Shown here: one piece after another, positions 35,938 to 44,469 of the stretch
Position numbering within the stretch: the stretch's first letter is position 1
How the letters are laid out: each line of letters opens with the position of its first letter
From: Thermoflexus sp.
GTDB taxonomy: Bacteria > Chloroflexota > Anaerolineae > Aggregatilineales > Aggregatilineaceae
NCBI GenBank assembly: GCA_020724465.1
Contig: DYGX01000015.1
Location: 32,618 to 96,617, forward strand
DNA length: 64,000 bases
Direction of reading: 5' to 3'
The notes under the pieces: model-generated
Told to the model about the DNA's origin: nothing
Seen by the model: only the letters and a program-made list of their open reading frames with translations
Databases searched by the model: none
Position numbers and translations under genes: made by a program

Positions 35938-37356
35938 TTAGCTGCTGAACGCCTCGATCTGCCTGCGCAGGTTGGTGCGGTCCACCTGCGGGTAATCGTC
36001 CAGCAGGGCGTCGAAGCGCTTCATATACTCGACCAGTTGCGGGCGCGTGTGTGCCTCGAAGCGCATTGTGATCGCCGGCTGCGTGTTGCTGGCGCGAACC
36101 AGCCCCCACCCGTTCTCGAACAGCGCCCGCGCGCCGTCCACCGTGACAACCTCGTAGCGATCTTGCAGCTTATCGCGCACGGCCTCGATGATGCGGAACT
36201 TGACATCGTCCGGCGCGCTCATGATGATCTCCGGCGTGGCGAGCATGTGCGGCAGCTCGTCCAGCATCTGCGACATCGACTTGTCCGTCTTGCTGAACAA
36301 CTCCAGCACTTTGAGCGCCACCAGCGGCGCGTCGTCGAAGCCGTAATAGTCTTCGCCGATGAACAGATGGCCGCTCACCTCGCCCCCAATCGGCGCGCCA
36401 ATCTCCGCCATCTTGGCTTTCATCAGGCTGTGGCCGGATTTCCACATGACAGGCACGCCACCCGCCGCGCGGATCACGTCCGGGAGCATCTGGCTGGTCT
36501 TCACATCGTAAACGACCTTCGCGCCGGGCATGCGGGTCAGCAGGTCGCGCGCCAGCAGCGCCAGCAGCCGGTCCGCCGCCACATGATGCCCCCGGTCGTC
36601 GATCACGCCGCAGCGGTCCGCGTCGCCATCAAAGCCGATCCCGAAGTCCGCGTTATGCTGGATCACCGCCGCTTCCAGGTCTTTCGTCAGCTCCGGATCT
36701 TCCGGGTTGGGCAGATGGTTGGGGAAGGTGCCGTCCGGTTCGCAGAACAGGCAGATGACCTCGACGCCCAACGCCCGCATCACCGGCGGGACATACGTGC
36801 CGCTCAGGCCGTTCCCGGCGTCCACCACCACTTTTAGCTTGCGGCTGCCCATCTTCACCTTGCCGCGGATCACTTCCATGTGGGTGTGGATCATGTGGTA
36901 ATCCTGCTGCAGCTCGCCTTCGCCCTGGATGAAATCGTCGGCCAGGATCAGACGCAGCAGGTCCTGGATCTGCTCGTCGGCCAACGCCAGCCGCCCGTAA
37001 GCCATTTTGATCCCGTTGTATTGCGTGGTCAGGTGGCTGCCCGTGACCATGATCCCGCCGGCGTTTTCGTGCGACGCCGACGCGAAGTAGACCGTCGGCG
37101 TCAGCACCGGGCCAATGTCAATCACCAGCAGGCCGGTGGACAGCAAGCCCTCGATCACGCCTCGCATCAGCGGCGGTGTGGACTCGCGGTTGTCGCCGCC
37201 GACGAACACCCGCTCGATGCCCAGCTCGCGCTGGACGTAGGTGCCATACGCCTGCCCCACCAGCCGCGCCAGCTCCGGCGTAAGCTGCGCATCGGGGCCG
37301 GTGACCGTGCCGCGAATGTCGTATTTGCGAAAAACCTCAACCGGAACGTTTGCCAT
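35938..37356 (-). CDS. Phosphomannomutase/phosphoglucomutase, copy 2
   Basis: Paralogue of the gene at 272-1639. The ATG at 37356 (MANVPVEVFRKYDIRG) lies 9 nt after AGGAGG; an ATG at 37365 abuts the site and is unlikely. The 472-aa protein has VFRKYDIRGTVTG, the serine loop TGSHLTTQYNGIK, FDGDADRCGVIDD, GGEVSGHLF and RASNTQPAITMRF. The N-terminal FRKYDIRG is closest to archaeal-type phosphohexomutases. Unlike copy 1, it is not coupled to a nucleotidyltransferase. The two copies probably differ in substrate (mannose, glucose or glucosamine phosphates), which cannot be told apart here. Confidence 0.93.
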   Translation of the reverse strand: MANVPVEVFRKYDIRGTVTGPDAQLTPELARLVGQAYGTYVQRELGIERVFVGGDNRESTPPLMRGVIEGLLSTGLLVIDIGPVLTPTVYFASASHENAGGIMVTGSHLTTQYNGIKMAYGRLALADEQIQDLLRLILADDFIQGEGELQQDYHMIHTHMEVIRGKVKMGSRKLKVVVDAGNGLSGTYVPPVMRALGVEVICLFCEPDGTFPNHLPNPEDPELTKDLEAAVIQHNADFGIGFDGDADRCGVIDDRGHHVAADRLLALLARDLLTRMPGAKVVYDVKTSQMLPDVIRAAGGVPVMWKSGHSLMKAKMAEIGAPIGGEVSGHLFIGEDYYGFDDAPLVALKVLELFSKTDKSMSQMLDELPHMLATPEIIMSAPDDVKFRIIEAVRDKLQDRYEVVTVDGARALFENGWGLVRASNTQPAITMRFEAHTRPQLVEYMKRFDALLDDYPQVDRTNLRRQIEAFSS

Positions 37357-37443
37357 GTAGCGCATCCTCCTGATAGTGCCTTATCTCCACCCGCCGGCAT
37401 CCCGGATCGGTCGCCTGCCAGCGCAGCGCGCTCGCGCCACAGG

Positions 37444-37863
37444 TCAGGCCAGGCCCGGCAGCGCCCCGCCGCGCGGCGGGGGCGGTGTCTCATCCTCTGG
37501 CAGCGGCTCGTTGAGCACCCAGCGGAAGCCATCCGGATCGCGCACCGAGAACTCGCGCAGCCCGTACCACTGGTTCTGCGGGGCGCCCTCGGTTGCGATC
37601 CCGCGTGCGGCCAGGCGCTCGTAGATCGCGTCGATACCGTCCACCGGAAGATACAGCCGGACACGCGGCGGCCCCATGCCGGCATCCGGTGCGAGATCGG
37701 CGCGCAACAGCCACACCAGGCGCCCGCCGTGCGACAGGCTCACCCACTGCAAGCCGTCCTCGTCGCGCAGCCCTTCCCCGTCCACCGAGAAGCCCAGCTC
37801 GCGGTACCAGTAGATCGAGGCGTCCACGTCCTGCACGGTTAGCTCAGCAATGATCGGTTTCAC
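37444..37863 (-). CDS. VOC superfamily (glyoxalase/bleomycin-resistance-like) protein
   Basis: A small metal- or ligand-binding protein of 139 aa. The GTG at 37863 (VKPIIAELTVQDVD) follows AAGGAG. The fold signature is visible: ASIYWYRELGFSVDGE, DGLQWVSLSHGG, and the second module PVDGIDAIYERLAARG with REFSVRDPDGFRWVL. Members include glyoxalase I, dioxygenases and antibiotic-binding proteins. The metal ligands are incomplete by eye, so activity is uncertain. It is monocistronic with its own -10 element. Confidence 0.85.
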   Translation of the reverse strand: MKPIIAELTVQDVDASIYWYRELGFSVDGEGLRDEDGLQWVSLSHGGRLVWLLRADLAPDAGMGPPRVRLYLPVDGIDAIYERLAARGIATEGAPQNQWYGLREFSVRDPDGFRWVLNEPLPEDETPPPPRGGALPGLA

Positions 37864-37902
37864 CGGGGCACTCCTTTACTGCGGCGCGCAGCCAGTACGA
37901 GG

Positions 37903-37908
37903 ATTATA
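37903..37908 (-). promoter_or_regulatory. -10 element of the VOC gene
   Basis: AGGTATAAT on the minus strand, 40 nt upstream of the GTG. -35 not recognised. Confidence 0.5.
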
Positions 37909-37952
37909 CCTGACTTGCGGCTATGAGCCCCAGCCGGCCCGATACCAACGCC

Positions 37953-39197
37953 CTATCTGCCAAAGAGCATGGGCGTCGGTGTCGGCAGGAAGGGCGGCGG
38001 CGTCCAGGTGGGGACCAGGGTCGGGGCCGCCGGAGACGCGCCCAGCCATACCCGCCAGCGGCTTTCGATCTCGGCGGTCGGCAGGCCAAGCGCCTGCTCC
38101 AGCGCCTCGAAGAAGGGCACGTCGTCCGCCAGCAGAGCCATGATCGAGCGGTGCGCGTCCAGGCTGCCGGTTGACTCGCGCAGCCACGCGAAGAAGGAAT
38201 AGCCGATGTCGTAGCCCAGGCGCGGGTTGGCACCGTCCACGCGCGGCGCATCCGGCAGCGGGACCAGCAGGGGCGGCAGCGCGCCGGACTCCGCCAGCCC
38301 GCGGACCCGCCTCAGATAATCGTAGGACTGCTCCAGCTCGAAGAACGTCGCGTCGCCCTCGGTGAACCAGCCCGGCACATCCATCCGCCGCCGCGACGAC
38401 AGGAACTCCGCCTGGTAGAGGTGTTCCATCTCGTGCAGCACAATAGAGTAGGCCAGCTCGCGGTAGGCCGCGTCGGACGGTGGCCCGGTCAGCACCTGCG
38501 CGATCACACCCCACGCGTCGAAGGTTTGCCCCACCACAAACGAGGTCCGGCTGGTGGTACGATCCGCCGTGCGCCACTCCAGCCATGCCGCATAATCGCC
38601 AAACAGCACGATGCGCGGCCGGTAGGGCAGCGTGGCGCCCCACACTGCTTCGTATCGCCTGCGCTGCGCAGCCAGCGCGTCCAGGATCAGGCCGTGCACC
38701 GCGGCGGGCAGGTCCGAGGAAAGGACGACTGCATCGTCTGACTCGGTGCGGATCCAGGGGCGGGACAGGTCGGCATACTCGGCGATACGCGGCTCCGTCT
38801 CGAACGTGTTGCCCTCCGCGTCGCGCAGTTCCCAGTGATAGGCCAGCACCGACCAGGGCGGCAACATCAGCAGGCCGCTCGGCTGCCAGGTGGCGACCAG
38901 GTCTCCACGTGCCGTGTCAATTGTCGCTTCTTCGACCTGAATGTGACGGGTCGCGCCGGGGCGCAGCATCGGGCGGTACCACACCAGCCGCGCGCGGGTG
39001 ATCGGCCCGGCGCTGCTGCGCGCATGCAGGCGAAAGATCAGGCCTGCGGGGTAGACGCTTTTGACCGTCGGCGTGCCGACGGTCCACACTGCCGCACTAT
39101 CCTGGCGCGGATCGGGCGCCGCCTGAGCCGCCGGGAGTAGCCCCGCCAGCAGCGCCAGCACCAGGGACCAGACGGCGAACGCGCGGGCGCCTCTCAT
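37953..39197 (-). CDS. Secreted zinc metallopeptidase-like protein (peptidase MA-like)
   Basis: The ATG at 39197 overlaps the stop of the hydrolase by 4 nt (ATGA), so translation is probably coupled. The 414-aa protein has a signal peptide (AVWSLVLALLAGLLPAAQAA). A beta-rich N-terminal half precedes the catalytic part with SIVLHEMEHLYQAEFLS (HExxH zinc motif) and, 25-30 residues on, GWFTEGDATFFE, whose glutamate is a good third ligand. This is the gluzincin pattern of peptidase MA (M1/M48-like) proteins. The remainder resembles the C-terminal helical part of this family. The natural substrate is unknown. Confidence 0.85.
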   Translation of the reverse strand: MRGARAFAVWSLVLALLAGLLPAAQAAPDPRQDSAAVWTVGTPTVKSVYPAGLIFRLHARSSAGPITRARLVWYRPMLRPGATRHIQVEEATIDTARGDLVATWQPSGLLMLPPWSVLAYHWELRDAEGNTFETEPRIAEYADLSRPWIRTESDDAVVLSSDLPAAVHGLILDALAAQRRRYEAVWGATLPYRPRIVLFGDYAAWLEWRTADRTTSRTSFVVGQTFDAWGVIAQVLTGPPSDAAYRELAYSIVLHEMEHLYQAEFLSSRRRMDVPGWFTEGDATFFELEQSYDYLRRVRGLAESGALPPLLVPLPDAPRVDGANPRLGYDIGYSFFAWLRESTGSLDAHRSIMALLADDVPFFEALEQALGLPTAEIESRWRVWLGASPAAPTLVPTWTPPPFLPTPTPMLFGR

Positions 39198-40414
39198 GCA
39201 GAGTCGTCCTTGTGATGAAACGCCCACGCCAGGAAGCGGTCGACGTCGTACTGAATCATGGGGCCGGTCAGGCCAACGATCAGGCTGTCCACACCGTGGC
39301 GGCCCCAGGGAATGCGCAGCAGCACGCTGCGCACGCCGGCAGCGCGCAGGTGGTTGAACAACTGCTCGGAATGGACGGGCGGCACCAGGCGGTCGCGCTG
39401 GCCGTGGATGATCAGCGTCGGCGGCAGGCCGGGGCGCACATAGGTGATCGGCGACGCCTCGCGGTAGCGCTCCGGGATTTCACCCGGCAGGCCGCCGAGC
39501 AACCTGGCGATCGCGCCGTCCGGATCGGCGGGCCACAGCATCAGGTCCGCCGGGGCATAGCTGACCACCACCGCCTTGACGCTCTCGTCCGGCGCGCCTG
39601 GTTCGCCGCCCGCGCAGCCGGCCGGGAAGCGCTCGTCATTGGCGGTGTAAGCCGCCATCAACGCCAGATGGCCGCCTGCCGAACGCCCCATCAGCGCGAT
39701 GCGCTCCGGGTCCACGCCATAGCGCGCCGCCTGGCTCTTGACCCAGCGCACCGCGCACTTGACGTCTGCCAGCGGCGCCGGCCAGACCCCCGTCGTGCGG
39801 TACTGCACATCGAAGACGACGTAGCCCTGCGCGGCCAGCCAGCGGTCGTGCAGCCCAAAGGCATAGTTGCTCTTGTCCCCATGAAACCAGGCGCCGCCGT
39901 GCACCACAATGATCGCCGGCAGCAGCCCGGCGCGCTCTTCCGGCTGGTAGATATCGACGCGCAGCGGGTGGCCGTCCGGCGCCGCGAAGAGGACATCGCG
40001 CGTCTCGCGCACGCGGATGCGCAGCAGGTAGAGGATCGGCCCCCACAGGTCCGTCCGGTGCGATTGGGCGAAACGCCGGTGGACTTCGGCGGGAATCTGC
40101 CCCTGCCAACCGAGGCCAAGCCCTTCACGCATGGCTTCGGACATGGCGCGGTTCACGGCCTTGCGCCGGATATGCGGGCGAATCCCCAACGCCAGCCCGA
40201 TCGCGCCCAGCAGCACGGCCCGCCCGGAGCGCGCGCGCAGCCCACGCCAGATACCCAGCCCGCCCGAAACCAGCGCCAGACCGGGGTTTTCGGTCGCGAC
40301 AAGCTGCGCCCAATCCAGGCCCCAGCGCGGGGAAACATGGAAGGACGGCAGGATGCTCAGCAGGCCAAGCGCCGCCGAGAGCGCGCCCCACAGCGTGGCT
40401 TTGAGCTTGGGCAT
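39194..40414 (-). CDS. Membrane-anchored alpha/beta hydrolase (HSL/BD-FAE-like esterase)
   Basis: The ATG at 40414 (MPKLKATLWGALSAALG) follows AAGGAGCC. An upstream open frame is an artefact. The 406-aa protein has two N-terminal membrane segments, then a hydrolase domain with the oxyanion motif VVHGGAWFHGDKSNYA, the nucleophile elbow GRSAGGHLA, the acid HGQRDRLVP and the histidine in WGRHGVDSL. This pattern is that of the hormone-sensitive-lipase-like (BD-FAE) family. It forms a coupled pair with the metallopeptidase-like gene. Substrate unknown. Confidence 0.9.
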   Translation of the reverse strand: MPKLKATLWGALSAALGLLSILPSFHVSPRWGLDWAQLVATENPGLALVSGGLGIWRGLRARSGRAVLLGAIGLALGIRPHIRRKAVNRAMSEAMREGLGLGWQGQIPAEVHRRFAQSHRTDLWGPILYLLRIRVRETRDVLFAAPDGHPLRVDIYQPEERAGLLPAIIVVHGGAWFHGDKSNYAFGLHDRWLAAQGYVVFDVQYRTTGVWPAPLADVKCAVRWVKSQAARYGVDPERIALMGRSAGGHLALMAAYTANDERFPAGCAGGEPGAPDESVKAVVVSYAPADLMLWPADPDGAIARLLGGLPGEIPERYREASPITYVRPGLPPTLIIHGQRDRLVPPVHSEQLFNHLRAAGVRSVLLRIPWGRHGVDSLIVGLTGPMIQYDVDRFLAWAFHHKDDSA

Positions 40415-40451
40415 GATCCGGCTCCTTATCGTGCGGTGTATCGCCAAGCAG

Positions 40452-40457
40452 ATTATA
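40452..40457 (-). promoter_or_regulatory. Extended -10 promoter of the hydrolase-metallopeptidase pair
   Basis: TGGTATAAT on the minus strand, 38 nt upstream of the ATG. Confidence 0.6.
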
Positions 40458-40685
40458 CCATCCCGCCCTGGCGCGCCTACTGGCGAGGGCCGTGCCCTTA
40501 GGCGATCTGGCCCACATTGACGCCCGACCAGATTACCCAATGCAGAACCGTCCGGCTGGGCGATGACGTGCGCGCGAAACCTGCCTAAATTGGGACATAG
40601 CGGGGCAGACCGCAGCCTGCCCGCGCACAAGAGGATCGGAAGTCGGACTGCGGACTTTGTGTTCGGTAAGCAGGAGGATAATGTA

Positions 40686-41957
40686 ATGAAACGGTTCGTA
40701 TCATTCAGCCTGGCAACGTTCGCGTTGATCGTCGTGGCGGCACTGGCGCTTAGCCTGCCGCTCGCGCCAGCCGTAGCGCAGGACGGCACCACCCCCACGC
40801 CAACACCCGATCCCATGACCGGCCCCACCGGCATGGACCAGCCGGTCATCATCGGCAACGCCCAGTCTGAAGAGGCGCAGGTCGCGCTGCGCTATCTCGA
40901 GAACCCCGACGTGACGCTGCTGGCCGAAACGGTGACGTATCGCGACTGGACGCAGGCGCAGCCGCTGACCCTGCGTGACGACATCGTCGGCCCGGCGAAC
41001 CTGCTGAACAGCGCGTTCTCTGACCACGAGATCACCATCAAGCGTGTGATCATCGCGGAGAATACCGTCGTGGTCGAGTACGACTTCACGGGCGTGCACA
41101 CCGGGACGTTCCTCGGTGCGGAGCCGACCGGGCAAACCGTGACGGTGGAGATGGTCGCCATTTTCGAAGTGGAAGACGGTTTGATCACGCGCATTGACGT
41201 GTACTACGATGCCGCGACGCTGGCCCGCGCGCTAGGCTTCACGCTCCAGCCGCCGGGGGCTGCGCTTGGGCCTGACGTGACCGGGCCTGCCACCGGCGAC
41301 GACGCCGCTCAAGGGGACGAGGAAGATGTGACCGCGCTCGCTCCTTCGCTGGTGGTGGAAGACCAGACGGTACGCGAAGATGGCTCCGTGCTGATCGCGC
41401 GTGCTGTCAGCCCGGTCAATGGCTGGGTGGTGATTCACGCCGACGACAGCGGCCGACCTGGGACGGTGATCGGTTACGCGCCGGTGGCGGCGGGCGATAC
41501 GCGCGCGCTGGCTGTGCCGATTGACTCGAACGCCGTGACGGCCACACTCTTTGCCATGCTGCACGTCGACGAGGGCACGGCCGGAACCTATGAGTTCCCC
41601 GGCGACGATGTCCCGCTGACCGACGGGCAGGGGAATCCTGTCGTCGCAGCCTTTGCGGTGAGCGCGCCCGAAGGCACCGCCGCGCAGACGGTCGACGTGA
41701 CCCTGATCGACGGCCAGATTCAGATGCCAACGTCGCTGGCGGCGGGTCGCATCCTGTTCAACGTGGCGAACAGCGGCACGATGGCGCACAGCTTCGAGAT
41801 CGAAGGCGAGGGCGTGTCGCAGGCGCTGGCCAGCACGCTCCAGCCGGGCGAAACAGCCACGCTAGACATCGAGCTTCAGCCGGGAACGTACGAGGTCTAC
41901 TGCCCGGTCGATGACCATGCCGAACAGGGTATGCGCCTGGAGCTGACCGTCCAGTAA
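40686..41957 (+). CDS. Secreted three-domain protein: SnoaL-like, beta domain, cupredoxin
   Basis: The ATG at 40686 follows AGGAGG. The 423-aa protein has a signal peptide (FSLATFALIVVAALALSLPL, cut after about residue 30). Residues about 55-180 look like a SnoaL/NTF2-type fold (ESTIDVYYDAA-like EDGLITRIDVYYD). Residues about 215-330 form a beta-rich domain repeated in archaeal and bacterial surface proteins (ENQTVREDGSVLIA-like; YAPVAAGDTRALAVPI). The C-terminal 85 residues resemble a cupredoxin: MAHSFEIEGEG (His), then YCPVDDHAEQGM (Cys, His, Met), a complete type-I copper set. Probably an extracellular electron-transfer or copper protein. The domain assignments are by eye. Confidence 0.75.
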   Translation: MKRFVSFSLATFALIVVAALALSLPLAPAVAQDGTTPTPTPDPMTGPTGMDQPVIIGNAQSEEAQVALRYLENPDVTLLAETVTYRDWTQAQPLTLRDDIVGPANLLNSAFSDHEITIKRVIIAENTVVVEYDFTGVHTGTFLGAEPTGQTVTVEMVAIFEVEDGLITRIDVYYDAATLARALGFTLQPPGAALGPDVTGPATGDDAAQGDEEDVTALAPSLVVEDQTVREDGSVLIARAVSPVNGWVVIHADDSGRPGTVIGYAPVAAGDTRALAVPIDSNAVTATLFAMLHVDEGTAGTYEFPGDDVPLTDGQGNPVVAAFAVSAPEGTAAQTVDVTLIDGQIQMPTSLAAGRILFNVANSGTMAHSFEIEGEGVSQALASTLQPGETATLDIELQPGTYEVYCPVDDHAEQGMRLELTVQ

Positions 41958-41990
41958 ACCGGCGCGGCGCACGTGCCCCCTGGGACGGAG

Positions 41991-42025
41991 AAAAAACAGC
42001 GCCTCGCACGTCGTTGCGAGGCGCT
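41991..42025. terminator. Bidirectional terminator between cupredoxin gene and Clp ATPase
   Basis: AGCGCCTCGCA (41998-42008) and TGCGAGGCGCT (42015-42025), an 11-bp perfect stem with a 6-nt loop. On the minus strand TTTTTT follows after G; on the plus strand CGTTTC follows. It mainly serves the Clp gene. Confidence 0.8.
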
Positions 42026-42065
42026 CGTTTCTTGGTGCTGCGGCGTGGTTGGGCGTCGGGCACGC

Positions 42066-44297
42066 TCAGACCTTGACAGCCTTCATCTCGAACGTCAGGC
42101 CCCGCTTGCCCGCGTCGATCCGCACCCGTGTGCCGGGCTGCGGGTTTTCCTTGAGCAGGTAATCCGCCAACTGCTCGCGGACATTGCGCTGGATGATGCG
42201 CCGCAGCGGGCGCGCGCCCCACTCCGGATGATCGTTTTGATCCAGCAGCCAGCGCTTGGCCTTGTCCGAAAATTCGAGCGTCAGACCGCGCTCGGCGGCC
42301 AGTTTGTTCTCTTGCTTGAGCAGCAACTCCAGAATCTGCGCCAGATGCTCGTCGCTCAAGGGGTGGAAGATGACGATCTCGTCCAGACGGTTGAGGAACT
42401 CCGGGCGGAATTCCGCGCGCACGAGCGCCATCACCTCGTCGCGCGTTTCCTCGTCGATCACGGTCGTTTCCAGCTCGTGCGCGCCGACATTGCTGGTCAT
42501 GATGATCACCGCCTCGGAGAAGCGCGCCACGTTGCCCTGCCCGTCGGTCAGGCGGCCTTCTTCCATCACCTGGAGCAAGACGTCCAGCACGCGGCGGTGC
42601 GCCTTTTCCACCTCGTCGAACACCACGACGATATACGGCTGTTCGCGCACCCGGTCGGTCAGCTGACCGCCCCCCTCGTAGCCCACGTAGCCGGGCGGGG
42701 CGCCGATCAGACGGCTGACGCTGTTCTCGTCCATGTACTCGGACATATCGATCTGCAGCATGGCGTCTTCGCTGCCGAACATGAACTCGGCCAGCGCCTT
42801 CGCCAGCTCGGTCTTGCCCACACCGGTCGGGCCGAGGAACAGAAACGATCCGATCGGGCGCTTGGGGTCTTTCAGGCCCACGCGCGCTGTCTTCACCGCG
42901 CGGCTGAGCGCCATCACAGCTTCTTCCTGACCGATGATCCGCTCGTGCAGGTGCTCGACCATGCTCGCGTACTTGGTGCGCTCGTCCTGGCCCAGTTTGC
43001 TGACCGGGATGCCGGTCATCTGCGCGGCGGCGAGGGTGACGTCTTCCGCGTCCAGCACCGTATCCGCCACCTGGGCGCGAAAGCCCAGATGCGCCTGCTC
43101 GCTCAGGCTTACCAGCGACGCGGCACGATGGAGCAGGTGCTCGGCGCTCAGCGGAAGCGGCGTGCCGCTCATATAGCGCCGGGCCAGATTGGCCGCCACA
43201 CGCAGCGCCTCGGGTGCGATCTCGATCTCATAGTCCGCAGCCAGGTGCGGCGCGATGACTTCGAGGATCTCGATGGTTTCGTTCACGTCCGGCGCGGGGA
43301 CGCTCAGCAGCTGCGTATTCTCCGCAATGGCCGGGATCGTGCGCAGCCGCTCGTCCCACAGGGCCTGGGTCGTGCTGCCCATGATGACCGGGTCGCCCCC
43401 CAGAAACGCCTTTTGCAGCAGGGGCGCGGCCTTCGGAAACTCGGCCTTGAGCTGCCCGCCAAAGAAGCGGTGAATGTGCGGCACGAACAGGATCCCGCCG
43501 CGCGCGCGGTTCAGCCCGCTCTGGATCGCGCCGACCGGATCGTCGAGCAGCGCGCGCTCGTCCACCTGAACCAGATTGCGCAGGCCCGCCGGCCCCTTAT
43601 CTTCTGCGATCAGCAACGCCAGGCTGTAGGCCAGCGTGCGCTTGCCGACGCCGTCCGGGCCGATCAGGATCACATGGCGGCTGACGGTCTGGCCGAGCAT
43701 CTGGATCAGCTCGCGCAGCAGGCCCTCGCGGAAATAGACGGCGCGCAGCATCCCGGTGCGCGCGGCGGCGACCATATCGCTGCTGGCGCCGGTGTCGGTG
43801 CGGCGGATGACGGTTGTGCTGGTGGCCGAGGTGGTCAGCACCTCGCGGATGGCGCCTTTGGTGATGCCAAACTGAGTGAGGATGCCGGCAGTGCCCACCT
43901 CGCGCTCGGTCATCACGCCCAGCAGGTGATCGGTGTCGATGGTCGTCTGGTTGAGCGCCTGCGCCACGCTGAGCGCCTCGTCGAGCGCGATGACCATCGA
44001 GCGGCTGAGGTCCACCGACCGCTTGCCCGCGGCGATAAACTTCAGCTCGCCGCTCAGATCGCGGCGGCTCTGCACCGCCAGCTTGACCTGTCGCTCCAGC
44101 CGGTCGAGGTCCGCCCCGCGCTTCTCGGCAAAATAGCTGAAGATGCGTGACGCAGCGGTGCCCTTGCTCCGCAGCAGCGCCAGCAGAGCCGCTTCCGGCG
44201 TCAGCAGCGTCTTGCCATAGGCCGAGATAATGTCCACCGCGTCATCCAGAACCGCCTGCGTGTCTTTTGTCAGCAGGTTCGGATTAAGATTGCCCAT
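42066..44297 (-). CDS. Clp/Hsp100-type AAA+ ATPase with degenerate first ATPase domain
   Basis: A 743-aa double-AAA protein starting at ATG 44297 (MGNLNPNLLTKDTQAV). Residues 1-160 form a Clp_N-type repeat domain. D1 (about 180-430) is degenerate: Walker A reads GPDGVGKRTLA (213-223), Walker B is ILFVPHIH (269-276) where family members have ILFIDEIH, and the ERRF arginine-finger region reads PAIAENTQLL. D2 (about 455-740) is intact: GPTGVGKTELA, VVVFDEVEKAH, TSNVGA. No long M-domain is present, and no VGF/IGF ClpP-binding tripeptide is seen after SNVGAHEL. It may be a stand-alone remodelling ATPase. A strong terminator lies downstream. Confidence 0.9.
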   Translation of the reverse strand: MGNLNPNLLTKDTQAVLDDAVDIISAYGKTLLTPEAALLALLRSKGTAASRIFSYFAEKRGADLDRLERQVKLAVQSRRDLSGELKFIAAGKRSVDLSRSMVIALDEALSVAQALNQTTIDTDHLLGVMTEREVGTAGILTQFGITKGAIREVLTTSATSTTVIRRTDTGASSDMVAAARTGMLRAVYFREGLLRELIQMLGQTVSRHVILIGPDGVGKRTLAYSLALLIAEDKGPAGLRNLVQVDERALLDDPVGAIQSGLNRARGGILFVPHIHRFFGGQLKAEFPKAAPLLQKAFLGGDPVIMGSTTQALWDERLRTIPAIAENTQLLSVPAPDVNETIEILEVIAPHLAADYEIEIAPEALRVAANLARRYMSGTPLPLSAEHLLHRAASLVSLSEQAHLGFRAQVADTVLDAEDVTLAAAQMTGIPVSKLGQDERTKYASMVEHLHERIIGQEEAVMALSRAVKTARVGLKDPKRPIGSFLFLGPTGVGKTELAKALAEFMFGSEDAMLQIDMSEYMDENSVSRLIGAPPGYVGYEGGGQLTDRVREQPYIVVVFDEVEKAHRRVLDVLLQVMEEGRLTDGQGNVARFSEAVIIMTSNVGAHELETTVIDEETRDEVMALVRAEFRPEFLNRLDEIVIFHPLSDEHLAQILELLLKQENKLAAERGLTLEFSDKAKRWLLDQNDHPEWGARPLRRIIQRNVREQLADYLLKENPQPGTRVRIDAGKRGLTFEMKAVKV

Positions 44298-44414
44298 TCT
44301 GTGCTTTCCCGGTCTTGGTCGATCTCGCGAAACGTCTCACCAAAGGTACTGCGAAACGCGCGCAGAAACAACATTGTCCGGTCGTTGTCGGGCTGCTATC
44401 CGCCGATTATCGGA

Positions 44415-44450
44415 CAAAAAAGCGCCTCACGAGGCGGCTCCTGAGGCGCT
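44415..44450 (-). terminator. Terminator of the REC-wHTH regulator
   Basis: AGCGCCTCA (44421-44429) and TGAGGCGCT (44442-44450), 9-bp stem; on the minus strand TTTTTT follows. Confidence 0.8.
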
Positions 44451-44469
44451 GGACGGGCGGCAGTGCGTC

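Noticed and set aside
41973..44150. 725-codon antisense frame across the Clp ATPase
   Set aside because: The AAA+ motifs are on the minus strand; the antisense translation is His/Arg/Gln-rich.
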